From positions 1 to 61,045 of the forward strand of contig NZ_JACIFY010000026.1 in assembly GCF_014197615.1 (NCBI RefSeq): a DNA stretch of 61,045 nt, given 5' to 3'. The notes below the pieces were generated by a model, which did not search any database, was not told the DNA's origin, and saw only the letters and a program-made list of their open reading frames with translations. This DNA is from Rhizobium esperanzae. Lineage in GTDB: Bacteria > Pseudomonadota > Alphaproteobacteria > Rhizobiales > Rhizobiaceae. Below are positions 25,393-33,786 of the stretch, piece by piece. Position 1 is the first letter of the stretch; the number at the start of each line of letters is the position of its first letter. The translations under genes were made by a program, and so were the position numbers.

Positions 25393-26292
25393 ATGATCAC
25401 AGTTTTCGGATCCATCAACATGGATCTCATCGCCACCACCGAGCGCCTGCCGAAGCCCGGCGAGACGGTAGCCGGCAACGGTTTTGCCACCGCCGCCGGC
25501 GGCAAGGGCGCCAACCAGGCGCTGGCCGCGCGCCGCGCCGGCCGCTACGTGCATATGGCCGGCGCCGTCGGCAAGGATGCCTTCGCCGCCGATGCGCTTG
25601 CCCTGCTCGATGAGGCGGGAACCGATCTTTCTCTCGTCAGGCATGTCGACGGCCCGACAGGCACGGCGCTGATCCTGGTCGGCGGCGACGGCGAAAACAT
25701 GATCGCCGTCGTTCCGGGCGCCAATGGCCTCGTCACATCAGCCGATGCCGAAGCGGCGGTCGCCCGCATGAGCGAAGGCGACATCCTGATGCTGCAGCTC
25801 GAAGTGCCGGTGGCCGCCGTCGAACGCGCCCTGTCTGCCGCCCGCGCCAAAGGCGTCACCAGCATTGTCAATCTCGCTCCGCTGATCCCCGATGCGGCCC
25901 GCCTCGGCCGGCTTGCCGATATCGTCATTGCCAACGAGACCGAGTTCGAGCGGCTGGCCGGACAGGACGGCATGGATGCGCCGGCGCGCGAGGCTGCCCT
26001 TGCCCGCCTGCATGCCGAAACCGGCCAGACGCTGATCGTGACGCTCGGCGGCGACGGCGTCGTCGCCATCCGCGACGGGGCGATCTCAAGAGCTCAGGGG
26101 CTCAAGATCGAACCCGTCGATACGGTCGGCGCCGGAGACACTTTCTGCGGCTATTTCGCTGCAAGCCTCGATGACGGCCTCGATTTTGCCTCGGCTTTGC
26201 GCCGGGCAGCGGTTGCCGGTTCGCTCGCCTGCCTCAAATCAGGGGCACAGCCTTCGATCCCCCTCAGCGGGGACGTCGCAGGCAGGATATAA
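25393..26292 (+). CDS. rbsK: Ribokinase-like PfkB-family carbohydrate kinase
   Basis: ATP-dependent sugar kinase, 299 aa. The N-terminal signature ITVFGSINMDLIATTERLP and the GGKGANQALAARRAG stretch are ribokinase hallmarks. The C-terminal DTVGAGDTFCGYFAASL motif contains the catalytic Asp and anion hole. Ribose is the most likely substrate, but no ribose transporter is next to it. The open frame begins 84 nt upstream; I chose the ATG at 25393 because the extension does not resemble the family. Confidence 0.92.
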   Translation: MITVFGSINMDLIATTERLPKPGETVAGNGFATAAGGKGANQALAARRAGRYVHMAGAVGKDAFAADALALLDEAGTDLSLVRHVDGPTGTALILVGGDGENMIAVVPGANGLVTSADAEAAVARMSEGDILMLQLEVPVAAVERALSAARAKGVTSIVNLAPLIPDAARLGRLADIVIANETEFERLAGQDGMDAPAREAALARLHAETGQTLIVTLGGDGVVAIRDGAISRAQGLKIEPVDTVGAGDTFCGYFAASLDDGLDFASALRRAAVAGSLACLKSGAQPSIPLSGDVAGRI

Positions 26293-26594
26293 CTTCCGTC
26301 TCTTTGCGAAGCCGCCGGCAGACCCCCTCGATTTTTAGGGAATTCCGGCGGCTTTTCCTTGAGCAGACACTAAAGTTTCATTCAAATTTAACAGATCTCC
26401 GGCGATGTTGCTCATGGTCGACGGATAGCCAATTCCTTTGGGCTCCCGCCGATCACCGCAATTCACAGTGCTACAGCGTCCTTTGCGCGTCCGAAAAGAC
26501 AAGCAGCGCTGTAGGCGGCTGCTCCATGACGGAGCGATGCCTTTGCTCCTGCGCCGGAGAATGCCCGTTCGGCGCATGCTTGCCCGAGGACCCC
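26293..26594. other. Leader region of the second chemoreceptor
   Basis: About 300 bp without a supported gene. It contains a hairpin element (26471-26514). The reading frame of the chemoreceptor stays open through most of it, but the coding signature starts only at 26595. No clear promoter was identified. Confidence 0.5.
26471..26514. repeat. Hairpin element upstream of the chemoreceptor
   Basis: Outer arms CTACAGCG (26471-26478) and CGCTGTAG (26507-26514) are perfect. An inner partial stem surrounds loop CGAAAA. The shape, a long palindrome around TTTGCGCGTC, resembles a short palindrome that I believe recurs between genes in rhizobial genomes. I see one copy in this window. Its function is unknown. 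Confidence 0.45.
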
Positions 26595-28934
26595 ATGTTC
26601 ATTTTTCGAATGAAATCGCTTGCGGCGAAACTCATCGTCATCACCGGCGTCGCCATCGCACTTGTTCTCATCGTTTCGAATTTCTTCCTGATCGGCCAGA
26701 CCCGGGATCGCGTCCAGACGCTGACGATGGATCAGGCCAATCTCGAGGCAAAATCGATCGCCAATGAAATCGCCGCCAATGTCGGCGAACTTGCCAGCGC
26801 CGCGCGCACCATGTCCGGCGTCATCGGCCGCGGCCATGAAGGCAAATCGCTCGATCGCAAGGGCATGATCAACGTGCTGAAGGCCAATCTCGAGCAGAAT
26901 GCCTTCGCCTTCGGCAGCTGGTTCTGCGAGCAGCTCGGCGCGCTCGACGGCAAGACCACCGAGATCGCCAACAATAATGACGAAGGCACCAACAAGAACG
27001 GCGCCTTCACGCCCTACTGGTCGAAGACCAAGGACGGCGGCATCCAATATTCGACCTTCGACAATGATTACACCGCCGAATGGTGGAAGCTTGCCGCCGA
27101 CAGCGGCAAGGGCGCGATCACGACGCCTTACATGGCCGAGGGAACCGATGTCCCGACGCTGCTGACCTCGATCGCCTATCCGGTCATGTCCGGTGGCAAG
27201 ATGATCGGCGTCGGCGGCGTCGACATCTCGCTGAAGTCGCTGACCGACAAGCTGCAGGCGTTGCATCCTTTCGGCTCCGGTCGCGTGACGCTGCTGTCGC
27301 AGGCCGGCAACTGGATCGTCGCGCCGATCCCCGACCTGATGACCAAGCAGTATGACGGCGAAGGCGCCGACGTCGTCAAGTCGGCGCTGTCGAGCAAACA
27401 GCCCGGCCTCGTTAGGAACCTGACCTATGACGGTCTCGATCCCTTCGACCGCGTCGTTTATCCCTTCGCGGTTCCCGGCGTCAACGCCACCTGGGTCGTG
27501 CTCGTCGACGTGCCGCATACGGCGATCAACGCGCCGGTACGGGACCAGACCTATCTGATGATCGTCACCGGCCTGATCGTGCTCGGCGCGGTGATGCTGG
27601 CGCTCTATTTCGCCGTCCGCTCGCTGGTGCAGCGGCCGCTCGGCGGGCTCGTTGCCAGCGTCGAAGCGCTCGGCGACGGCAAATATGACGAACCGGTCGC
27701 AGCCCAGGACCGCACCGACGAAATCGGTTCGGTCGCCAAGGCGCTGGAAGGCTTCCGCTTCACGCTCGCCGACAGCCGTCGCCTGGAAGACGAGGCCGCC
27801 CGGGAGCGGCAGGCAGCGGAGAACGAGCGCAGCCGTTCGGAAACCGATCGCCAGCAATCGGTGTCGCTGCAGCGTCATATCGTCTCGATCGTCGGCGCCG
27901 GCCTTTCCGAACTGTCGCAGGGCAATCTCGGTTACCGCATCACCGACGAATTCCCCGGCGAATACGGCAAGCTGAAGCAGGATTTCAACGCCGCCCTTGC
28001 GAGCCTCGAAGAGACCATCAACACGATGAACCTCAGCGTCGCCAATATCGGCTCGGGCACCGGCGAAATCAGCAACAGCGCTTCCGACCTCGCCAAACGC
28101 ACCGAACAGCAGGCGGCGAGCCTGGAGGAGACGGCGGCTGCGCTGAACGAGCTGACCGCACAGGTCGATTCCAGCGCCGATCATGCCCGCACCGCCGCCG
28201 ACAACGTCAACCTCGCCTGCCAGGATGCCGAAAAATCCGGCGAAGTGGTGCAGAAGGCGATCGCCTCGATGCAGGGGATCGAGCAGTCCTCGACGGAGGT
28301 TTCCCGGATCATCGGCGTCATCGACGAGATCGCCTTCCAGACAAACCTTTTGGCGCTCAATGCCGGTGTTGAAGCCGCCCGCGCCGGCGAGGCTGGCAAG
28401 GGCTTTGCCGTCGTCGCCCAGGAGGTGCGTGAACTGGCGCAGCGTTCGGCCAATGCCGCCAAGGAGATCAAAACGCTGATCAACACCTCGGCCGTCCAGG
28501 TCAAGGAAGGCGTCGATCTCGTCGGGCGCGCCGGCGGCACACTGCACAAGATCGCCGAACAGGTGATGAGTATCAACGATCTCATCCGGCAGATCTCGGC
28601 ATCGGCGAGCGAACAGGCCGTCGGCCTGAAGGAAATCAACCAGGCCATGAACCAGATGGACCAGGTGACGCAGCAGAACGCGGCGATGGTCGAGGAAGCG
28701 ACCGCCGCAAGCGTCGCGCTCAACGACGAGGCACAGACGCTGAAGGCGCTCGCTACCCGCTTCAGGGTCGCAGGCTCAGGCAATGCCGCCGTCCTCGCCT
28801 CGGTCGCGCAAAAGATGCGGGCGCCGGCTGCCGCTACCGCTTCGCATCGGGCTGCCGCCCCGCCGATCCGCCGCGCGGCTGCCCCGTCACGCGGTTCGGC
28901 CGCCGTGGCCGAGGACAGCTGGGAAGAATTCTGA
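26595..28934 (+). CDS. Methyl-accepting chemotaxis protein with periplasmic Cache-type sensor
   Basis: A 779-aa chemoreceptor from the ATG at 26595 (CGAGGA just upstream). Membrane helix one is at about residues 12-32. A periplasmic region of about 280 residues follows, with features of a double Cache sensor (TPYWSKTKDGGIQYSTFD, then YPVMSGGKMIGVGGVDISL). Helix two is at about 318-342, then HAMP and the methyl-accepting coiled coil with an intact signalling tip. It ends in SWEEF, like the receptor at the left edge, so both may tether CheR/CheB. Double-Cache domains usually bind small organic molecules; the ligand is unknown. A bidirectional terminator follows. Confidence 0.94.
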   Translation: MFIFRMKSLAAKLIVITGVAIALVLIVSNFFLIGQTRDRVQTLTMDQANLEAKSIANEIAANVGELASAARTMSGVIGRGHEGKSLDRKGMINVLKANLEQNAFAFGSWFCEQLGALDGKTTEIANNNDEGTNKNGAFTPYWSKTKDGGIQYSTFDNDYTAEWWKLAADSGKGAITTPYMAEGTDVPTLLTSIAYPVMSGGKMIGVGGVDISLKSLTDKLQALHPFGSGRVTLLSQAGNWIVAPIPDLMTKQYDGEGADVVKSALSSKQPGLVRNLTYDGLDPFDRVVYPFAVPGVNATWVVLVDVPHTAINAPVRDQTYLMIVTGLIVLGAVMLALYFAVRSLVQRPLGGLVASVEALGDGKYDEPVAAQDRTDEIGSVAKALEGFRFTLADSRRLEDEAARERQAAENERSRSETDRQQSVSLQRHIVSIVGAGLSELSQGNLGYRITDEFPGEYGKLKQDFNAALASLEETINTMNLSVANIGSGTGEISNSASDLAKRTEQQAASLEETAAALNELTAQVDSSADHARTAADNVNLACQDAEKSGEVVQKAIASMQGIEQSSTEVSRIIGVIDEIAFQTNLLALNAGVEAARAGEAGKGFAVVAQEVRELAQRSANAAKEIKTLINTSAVQVKEGVDLVGRAGGTLHKIAEQVMSINDLIRQISASASEQAVGLKEINQAMNQMDQVTQQNAAMVEEATAASVALNDEAQTLKALATRFRVAGSGNAAVLASVAQKMRAPAAATASHRAAAPPIRRAAAPSRGSAAVAEDSWEEF

Positions 28935-28959
28935 CCGGTCCGGTCCAACCCCTATAAAA

Positions 28960-28993
28960 GCAAAAGGCGCCCGGGAAATCGGGCGCCTTTTGC
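28960..28993. terminator. Bidirectional terminator between chemoreceptor and ptsN
   Basis: A 14-bp perfect stem: the left arm at 28960-28973 begins GCAAAAGGCGCCC and the right arm at 28980-28993 ends GGGCGCCTTTTGC, with a 6-nt loop. The arms carry A and T runs at their bases, so transcripts from either side end in a T-rich stretch. It lies between two convergent genes. Confidence 0.85.
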
Positions 28994-29011
28994 GTTCAGG
29001 GACGAATATCG

Positions 29012-29476
29012 TCAGGCGGCGTTCGACGTCTGCTCTTCGTTGAGGAAGGCGTAGATCGCCGAAGCGGAATCGGTGGCGCGCAGCTTGGCGACCAGATCGT
29101 GATCGCGCAGCACGCGGGCGATGCGCGACAGGGCCTTGAGATGATCGGCGCCGGCACCTTCCGGCGCCAGCAGCAGGAAGACGAGATCGACCGGCTGGTC
29201 GTCCAGGGCCTCGAAATCGACCGGCTGCTCCAGCCGGGCGAAGATGCCGACGATCGAATGGATGTTGACCAGCTTGCCGTGGGGAATGGCGATGCCGTTG
29301 CCGACGCCGGTCGAGCCAAGGCGTTCGCGCTGCAGGATGACGTCGAAGATCTCCCGTTCGGAGAGCCCGGTGATCCTGGCGGCTCTTGCGGCCAATTCCT
29401 GAAGCAGCTGTTTCTTGGAATTTACTCTGAGGGCGGGAATGATCGCATCCTGATGGAGCAAATCTGCCAATGCCAT
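29012..29476 (-). CDS. ptsN: Nitrogen-regulatory PTS enzyme IIA (PtsN)
   Basis: Phospho-acceptor of the nitrogen PTS branch (PtsP-NPr-PtsN), which influences potassium transport, nitrogen metabolism and other targets by its phosphorylation state. The 154-aa EIIA-Fru-like domain has the active-site His66 in GNGIAIPHGKL, and an ERLGSTGVGNGIA lead-in typical of the family. It sits in the conserved order rpoN-hpf-ptsN. A GC hairpin lies in the 70-nt gap after hpf. Its HPr and enzyme I partners are not in this window. Confidence 0.96.
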   Translation of the reverse strand: MALADLLHQDAIIPALRVNSKKQLLQELAARAARITGLSEREIFDVILQRERLGSTGVGNGIAIPHGKLVNIHSIVGIFARLEQPVDFEALDDQPVDLVFLLLAPEGAGADHLKALSRIARVLRDHDLVAKLRATDSASAIYAFLNEEQTSNAA

Positions 29477-29511
29477 TTCTTTTTCCTTCTGTCGCCGGGA
29501 TCAGATGCAAG

Positions 29512-29534
29512 GAGCGGCGGCGATACCGCCGCTC
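29512..29534 (-). promoter_or_regulatory. GC hairpin between hpf and ptsN
   Basis: A perfect 9-bp stem, GAGCGGCGG (29512-29520) and CCGCCGCTC (29526-29534), loop of 5 nt. It follows the hpf stop by about 12 nt on the minus strand with no T-run after it. It may be an attenuator or an mRNA 3' stabiliser rather than a terminator. Confidence 0.45.
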
Positions 29535-29546
29535 GGAGCCCTGACC

Positions 29547-30122
29547 TCAGCCTTTGATATTGGCTGAATCGATCCAGCCAATATTTCCGTCGTGCCGACG
29601 GTAAACGATGTTCAAATGTTCCTTGCCGGGGCTGCGGAACAGGAGAAGCGGCTCGTCGGTCATGTCGAGCGCCATCACGGCGGTGGCGACCGACATGGTC
29701 TTCAGCTGCTTCGTGCTTTCAGCAACGATCGCCGGAGCGAAATCGTCGGGAATTTCATCCTCGTGGTCAGGCACGGAATCCATGACCGTGTAGGAGACTT
29801 CTGCAAAACCGTTCAGATGGTTTCCGGCATGATGGTCCTTCAGCTTGCGCTTATAGCGGCGCAGACGCTTTTCGATGCGCTCCGAAGCGGCGTCAAAAGC
29901 AAGCTGGGGATCGGTCGCTTCGCCGGCAGCATGCAGCACCACCCCACTGTCGAGATGAAGCTTGCAATCTGCGGAGAACCGGGAACTTGCCTTCACAACG
30001 GTCACCTGGCCGGAATACCCCCCGTCGAAGTATTTCGTGATGGCCATACCAATTTGGTCCTCGATCTTTTGACGGAACGAGTCACCAATTTCCATATGTT
30101 TACCGGATACACGCACACTCAT
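29547..30122 (-). CDS. hpf: Ribosome hibernation promoting factor, long form
   Basis: Binds the 30S subunit in stationary phase and promotes inactive ribosome dimers. The 191-aa protein has the N-terminal S30AE/YfiA domain (SVRVSGKHMEIGDSFRQKIE, then the basic RRYKRKLKDHH helix) and the C-terminal dimerisation domain (LFRSPGKEHLNIVYRRHDGNIGWID-type). This makes it the long form rather than the short HPF of gamma-proteobacteria. I chose the ATG at 30122 because AGGGAAAC precedes it. It lies downstream of rpoN on the same strand. Confidence 0.95.
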   Translation of the reverse strand: MSVRVSGKHMEIGDSFRQKIEDQIGMAITKYFDGGYSGQVTVVKASSRFSADCKLHLDSGVVLHAAGEATDPQLAFDAASERIEKRLRRYKRKLKDHHAGNHLNGFAEVSYTVMDSVPDHEDEIPDDFAPAIVAESTKQLKTMSVATAVMALDMTDEPLLLFRSPGKEHLNIVYRRHDGNIGWIDSANIKG

Positions 30123-30499
30123 GGAGTTTCCCTTCTTCTGGTCGTTTGCGGGTATCAGTTTACGCCAAGCCTCAGGTTCATCCAAGCACTTCGCGCAATC
30201 TCAAGCAAGATCGGCGTAGCCCTGCGGTACCCTGGTGCCCTTGAGATGATGGGGATAACTCCGGACGCCGTCTCAGGCATCGATTGCGGCGGGCTTCTAG
30301 CCAGCCGCTGCTGAAAAGTCAAGTGGGCGAAGAATTGCTATCGCTAATGCTCGCAAAACGTGCCGCAAATCCCCAGCCGGACGGCACCCGCCACCGACCT
30401 CCGGCCAGCATCTCCGTACAACCTCTCTCTTTGGTTGCAATCAGTCCTGCCGGCAGGGGAATTGCGGGATTGCGTTTCGACAGGACCGAAGCCCCCGCC
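30123..30499. other. Intergenic region between rpoN and hpf
   Basis: About 380 bp downstream of rpoN and upstream of hpf on the minus strand. It is less GC-rich than the flanking genes and should hold the hpf promoter. I found no convincing -35/-10 pair, sigma-54 site or hairpin. The open frames across it have no coding signature. Confidence 0.5.
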
Positions 30500-32062
30500 T
30501 CAGAAGCCGGCGACTTTGGCGAGCGCCCGCTTCTCGCGGCGGCGCTGAACCGAAGAGGCGATGTTCATGGCCTCCCGGTATTTGGCGACAGTGCGGCGGG
30601 CGAGATCGATTCCGCCCTGTTTCAGCATATCGACAATATCGTCGTCGGAGAGCACTGCGTCCGGGCTTTCCTGCATGATCAGCGCCCGGATCTTGTGACG
30701 CACGGCCTCGGCCGAATGGCTGTCGCCGCCGGCAACGGCGCTGATCGAGACGGTGAAGAAATATTTGAGCTCGAAGAGGCCGCGCGGCGTCAGCATGTAT
30801 TTGTTCGAGGTGACGCGGCTGACGGTGGATTCGTGCATCTTGATCGCTTCGGCGACCGTCTTCAGGTTCAGCGGGCGCAGATGATCGACGCCGTTCAGCA
30901 GGAAGGCGTCCTGCTGGCGGACGATCTCGCTTGCCACCTTCATGATGGTCTTTGCCCGCTGGTCCAGGCTGCGCGTCAGCCAGTTGGCGCTCTGCAGGCA
31001 TTCGGAAAGGAAGGCGTGATCCTCGCCGTTCCTGGTCACGCGGGAAAAATAGGACTGGTTGACCAGCACACGCGGCAGCGTATCCGGATTGAGCTCGACC
31101 AGCCAGCTACCGTCCGAGGAGGGCCTGACGACCACATCGGGCATGATCGCTTCGGACACACCCGTTTCGAAACCGCTGCCGGGCTTCGGATTGAGCTGGC
31201 GAATCTCGCCGAGCATGTCGAGAAGGTCTTCCTCATCGACACCGCAAAGCCGCTTCAGCGTGGCGAAATCGCGCCGCGCCAGCAGTTCGAGGTTTTCGAC
31301 GAGCGCCTGCATGGCAGGGTCGTATCGGTCCTTCTGCCTGAGCTGGATTGCCAGGCATTCGGCGAGGCTGCGGGCGAAAACCCCCGGCGGATCGAGCGTC
31401 TGGAGGGCGGCAAGCACGCGCTCGGCCGCGCTGGGGCTGGTGCCCAGCCGCTCGCCGGTCTCGACCATGTCGGCCTGCAGATAACCGGCATCGTCGAGCT
31501 GATCGACGAAATTCTGCGCGATCAGCCGATCGGCGATGTCGGGCAGGACGAAGGGGATCTGCTGGGCGAGATGATCGCGCAGCGACACCTGGCCGGCGAC
31601 GAAATCGTCGAGATCGTAATCGGCGCCCTCGCCGCCGCTGCCCGGCATCGATTTCCACTGGCCGACGAGTTCCGGCGCATCGAGGCGCTGCGGCGCGCTG
31701 TCGTCGGGAAAGACATTGGTATAGTTGGCGTCGAGCTCGTCGCTCAGCCGGCTGGTGCTGGCGCTGCCGCCATTGTCGTACCAGTCGCTGGAGAGCGCCT
31801 CGGTGCGGTTGTCGTCACCGTCGTCCGAGCCGGCGTCCTCGGGTGAACGAGCATAAGGCTCGTCTTCGGCTTCGCCGCGTTCAGAGCCCGCTTCGCCGTC
31901 ATTCGACGGAAATTCGAGCAGCGGGTTCTTCTCGACTTCCTGGGCGATGAACTGGGTGAGTTCGACATGCGTCATCTGCAGCAACTGGATGGATTGCATC
32001 AGTTGCGGTGTCATCACCAGGGATTGGTTCTGGCGCAGGAAAAGACTGGCTGACAGTGCCAT
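30500..32062 (-). CDS. rpoN: RNA polymerase sigma-54 factor
   Basis: Alternative sigma factor for -24/-12 promoters, needing AAA+ activators such as NtrC, NifA or DctD. The 520-aa protein has the Q-rich activator-responsive region I (LRQNQSLVMTPQLMQSIQLLQ), an acidic variable region II (about 55-100), the core-binding and helix-turn-helix parts of region III, and the RpoN box ARRTVAKYRE (residues 488-497). The N-terminal start fits relatives. It lies between lptB and hpf in the conserved rpoN neighbourhood. In rhizobia it serves nitrogen assimilation, dicarboxylate transport and symbiotic nitrogen fixation. Confidence 0.98.
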   Translation of the reverse strand: MALSASLFLRQNQSLVMTPQLMQSIQLLQMTHVELTQFIAQEVEKNPLLEFPSNDGEAGSERGEAEDEPYARSPEDAGSDDGDDNRTEALSSDWYDNGGSASTSRLSDELDANYTNVFPDDSAPQRLDAPELVGQWKSMPGSGGEGADYDLDDFVAGQVSLRDHLAQQIPFVLPDIADRLIAQNFVDQLDDAGYLQADMVETGERLGTSPSAAERVLAALQTLDPPGVFARSLAECLAIQLRQKDRYDPAMQALVENLELLARRDFATLKRLCGVDEEDLLDMLGEIRQLNPKPGSGFETGVSEAIMPDVVVRPSSDGSWLVELNPDTLPRVLVNQSYFSRVTRNGEDHAFLSECLQSANWLTRSLDQRAKTIMKVASEIVRQQDAFLLNGVDHLRPLNLKTVAEAIKMHESTVSRVTSNKYMLTPRGLFELKYFFTVSISAVAGGDSHSAEAVRHKIRALIMQESPDAVLSDDDIVDMLKQGGIDLARRTVAKYREAMNIASSVQRRREKRALAKVAGF

Positions 32063-32142
32063 GACGGACGCGAAACTCCCTCGATTCCTCCGGGAAACCG
32101 CGTCCGATCAAGGCTTCAGGCCGCGGAAATCCAACTGGCCCA

Positions 32143-32171
32143 AAAATTGCTTTTTTATCTCATTTGGTCAA
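32143..32171 (-). promoter_or_regulatory. Candidate rpoN promoter
   Basis: On the minus strand TTGACC (32166-32171), a 17-nt spacer, then AATTTT (32143-32148). The -35 element is good, the -10 is poor. It lies about 80 nt upstream of the rpoN ATG in an A/T-rich patch, which is why I list it. Confidence 0.25.
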
Positions 32172-32303
32172 GCGGAACTATGCCGCAAGGTGAATTTCCG
32201 CCGGGTCGGAGCATTGCGCCCGACAAAGTGAACGGTTTGCGGACGACACCGTGCTCTATTTTAGGCCGGGCCGTCCTGAATTCATCCGGATCCAGAGACA
32301 GAT

Positions 32304-33080
32304 TTACAGGCTGAAATTGTCGCCGAGATAGAGCCGGCGCACTTCCGGATTGTTGACGATGTCGTTGGCCCGGCCATGGGTGAGCACTTCACCGGCATGG
32401 ATGATGTAGGCGCGGTCGATCAGACCCAGCGTCTCGCGCACATTGTGGTCGGTGATGAGGACGCCGATGCCGCGCGCCGTCAGGTGGTGAACGAGATTCT
32501 GAATGTCGGCGACCGAGATCGGGTCGACGCCGGCGAAGGGCTCGTCGAGCAGCATGAAGGTCGGGTCGGTCGCCAGCGCACGGGCGATTTCAAGGCGGCG
32601 GCGCTCACCGCCCGACAGGGCGACGGCGGCACTCTTGCGCAGCTTCTGGATATGGAACTCCTCCAGCAGCTCGTTGAGCTTCTGCTCGCGCTCGGCCTTG
32701 TCCTTGACATGCACTTCGAGAACGGCGCGGATATTCTCTTCCACAGTCAGGCCGCGGAAGATCGACGCTTCCTGCGGCAGATAACCGACGCCGAGGCGCG
32801 AGCGGCGGTACATCGGCATGGACGTGACTTCGTTGCCGTCGATCTCGATCGTGCCTTCATCCACCGGCACGAGGCCGGTGATCATGTAAAAACAGGTGGT
32901 CTTGCCGGCGCCGTTCGGGCCGAGCAGGCCGACGGCCTCGCCCCGGCGCACCACCAGGGAGACACCGTTGACGACGCGCCGCGTCGCATAGGTCTTCGTC
33001 AGACCGCGGGCGATCAGCGTTCCCTGATAACGAGTCTTGTCGGCGGCGCCTGAAGCTTGCGGCTCAGGCTTGCCGAACAT
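32304..33080 (-). CDS. lptB: LPS export ABC transporter ATPase LptB
   Basis: Cytoplasmic ATPase that powers LptF/G in moving lipopolysaccharide to the outer membrane. About 258 aa from the ATG at 33080. Walker A is GPNGAGKTTCF, the signature is LSGGERRRLEIARAL, Walker B is FMLLDEPFAGVDP, and the switch His lies in LITDHNV. The YLPQEASIFRGLTVEENI stretch is LptB-specific. A GTG at 33104 would add eight residues; the frame opens still earlier, inside lptA. It follows lptA and precedes rpoN, as in many proteobacteria. Confidence 0.95.
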   Translation of the reverse strand: MFGKPEPQASGAADKTRYQGTLIARGLTKTYATRRVVNGVSLVVRRGEAVGLLGPNGAGKTTCFYMITGLVPVDEGTIEIDGNEVTSMPMYRRSRLGVGYLPQEASIFRGLTVEENIRAVLEVHVKDKAEREQKLNELLEEFHIQKLRKSAAVALSGGERRRLEIARALATDPTFMLLDEPFAGVDPISVADIQNLVHHLTARGIGVLITDHNVRETLGLIDRAYIIHAGEVLTHGRANDIVNNPEVRRLYLGDNFSL

Positions 33081-33120
33081 GGTGGATAGCGATGATAATT
33101 TCACGTGGGAGGCCGGCTTT

Positions 33121-33771
33121 TCAGTTCTGCTTCTGCTGCTGTGCATTCGGCTGCGATTTCGGATCGAGCTGAATCTGGACACGCCCGCCGCAGCTTTCAA
33201 GCTCTGCCTGACCGGTCTGCATGTGAACGGTCAGTTTGCAGCCGGTAAAGACGTTCGGCCCGTCCGACAGAATAACCTTGTTGCCCTGATCCGCCGTGAG
33301 GACGAAGGTCTGCGAGGCCATGTCGAAAGCGCCGTCGTCGGCCGTCGCCGTCTGCGTGCCTGAGGTCAGGTAGACCTTGTCGGTCACCAGGATCTTGTCG
33401 ATATCGGCGCTTCCCGAGGCCAGCGAACCCGACTGCTGCGGCTTCGCTGCGGGCTGGGCTGCGGGTTGTGCCCCGTCAGCGGCCTGCTTTGCTGCCTTGT
33501 CCTTGTAATAGACGGTCATCTTGCCGGACTGCATCGTCGTCGTCCCCTGGACGACCTTGACCTTGCCGGTGAACAGCGCGGTGTGCTCCTGGTCGTGGAT
33601 CTCGAGCTTGTCGCTTTCGATCTGGATCGGCTGGTCGTTGGAAAGCTTCATGCCCGACATCGTGGTCGCCTGCTGCGCGCCCGCGCCAGTGGCCGTCAGA
33701 ATAAGGGCAAATGCGCCGGCAATGAACGCCATGCCGGTCTTGCAAGTGGAAATGCGACAATCTTTTGTCAT
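33121..33771 (-). CDS. lptA: LPS transport periplasmic protein LptA
   Basis: Periplasmic OstA-like protein that forms the beta-jellyroll bridge carrying LPS from LptC to LptD. The 216-aa precursor has a signal peptide (hydrophobic stretch about residues 14-30, cleavage near GAGA-QQ). The core follows with DQPIQIESDKLEIHDQEHTA and VVQGTTTMQSGKMTVYY. A low-complexity A/P/Q linker (about 95-110) interrupts it, as in other rhizobial members. It lies between lptC and lptB. Confidence 0.92.
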   Translation of the reverse strand: MTKDCRISTCKTGMAFIAGAFALILTATGAGAQQATTMSGMKLSNDQPIQIESDKLEIHDQEHTALFTGKVKVVQGTTTMQSGKMTVYYKDKAAKQAADGAQPAAQPAAKPQQSGSLASGSADIDKILVTDKVYLTSGTQTATADDGAFDMASQTFVLTADQGNKVILSDGPNVFTGCKLTVHMQTGQAELESCGGRVQIQLDPKSQPNAQQQKQN

Positions 33772-33786
33772 GAATGACCCGGCTGG

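Noticed and set aside
16271..26384. Shared 13-mer AAAGTTTCATTCA upstream of the EF-hand gene and the second chemoreceptor
   Set aside because: Several such matches are expected by chance in 61 kb, and the distances to the start codons differ widely.
26463..28547. Minus-strand open frame of 694 codons opposite the second chemoreceptor
   Set aside because: Same artefact of high third-position GC; no domain and composition typical of antisense translation.
30354..30366. GCAAAACGTGCC as an inverted sigma-54 site upstream of hpf
   Set aside because: Spacing between the two halves is 2 nt too short for the -24/-12 consensus.
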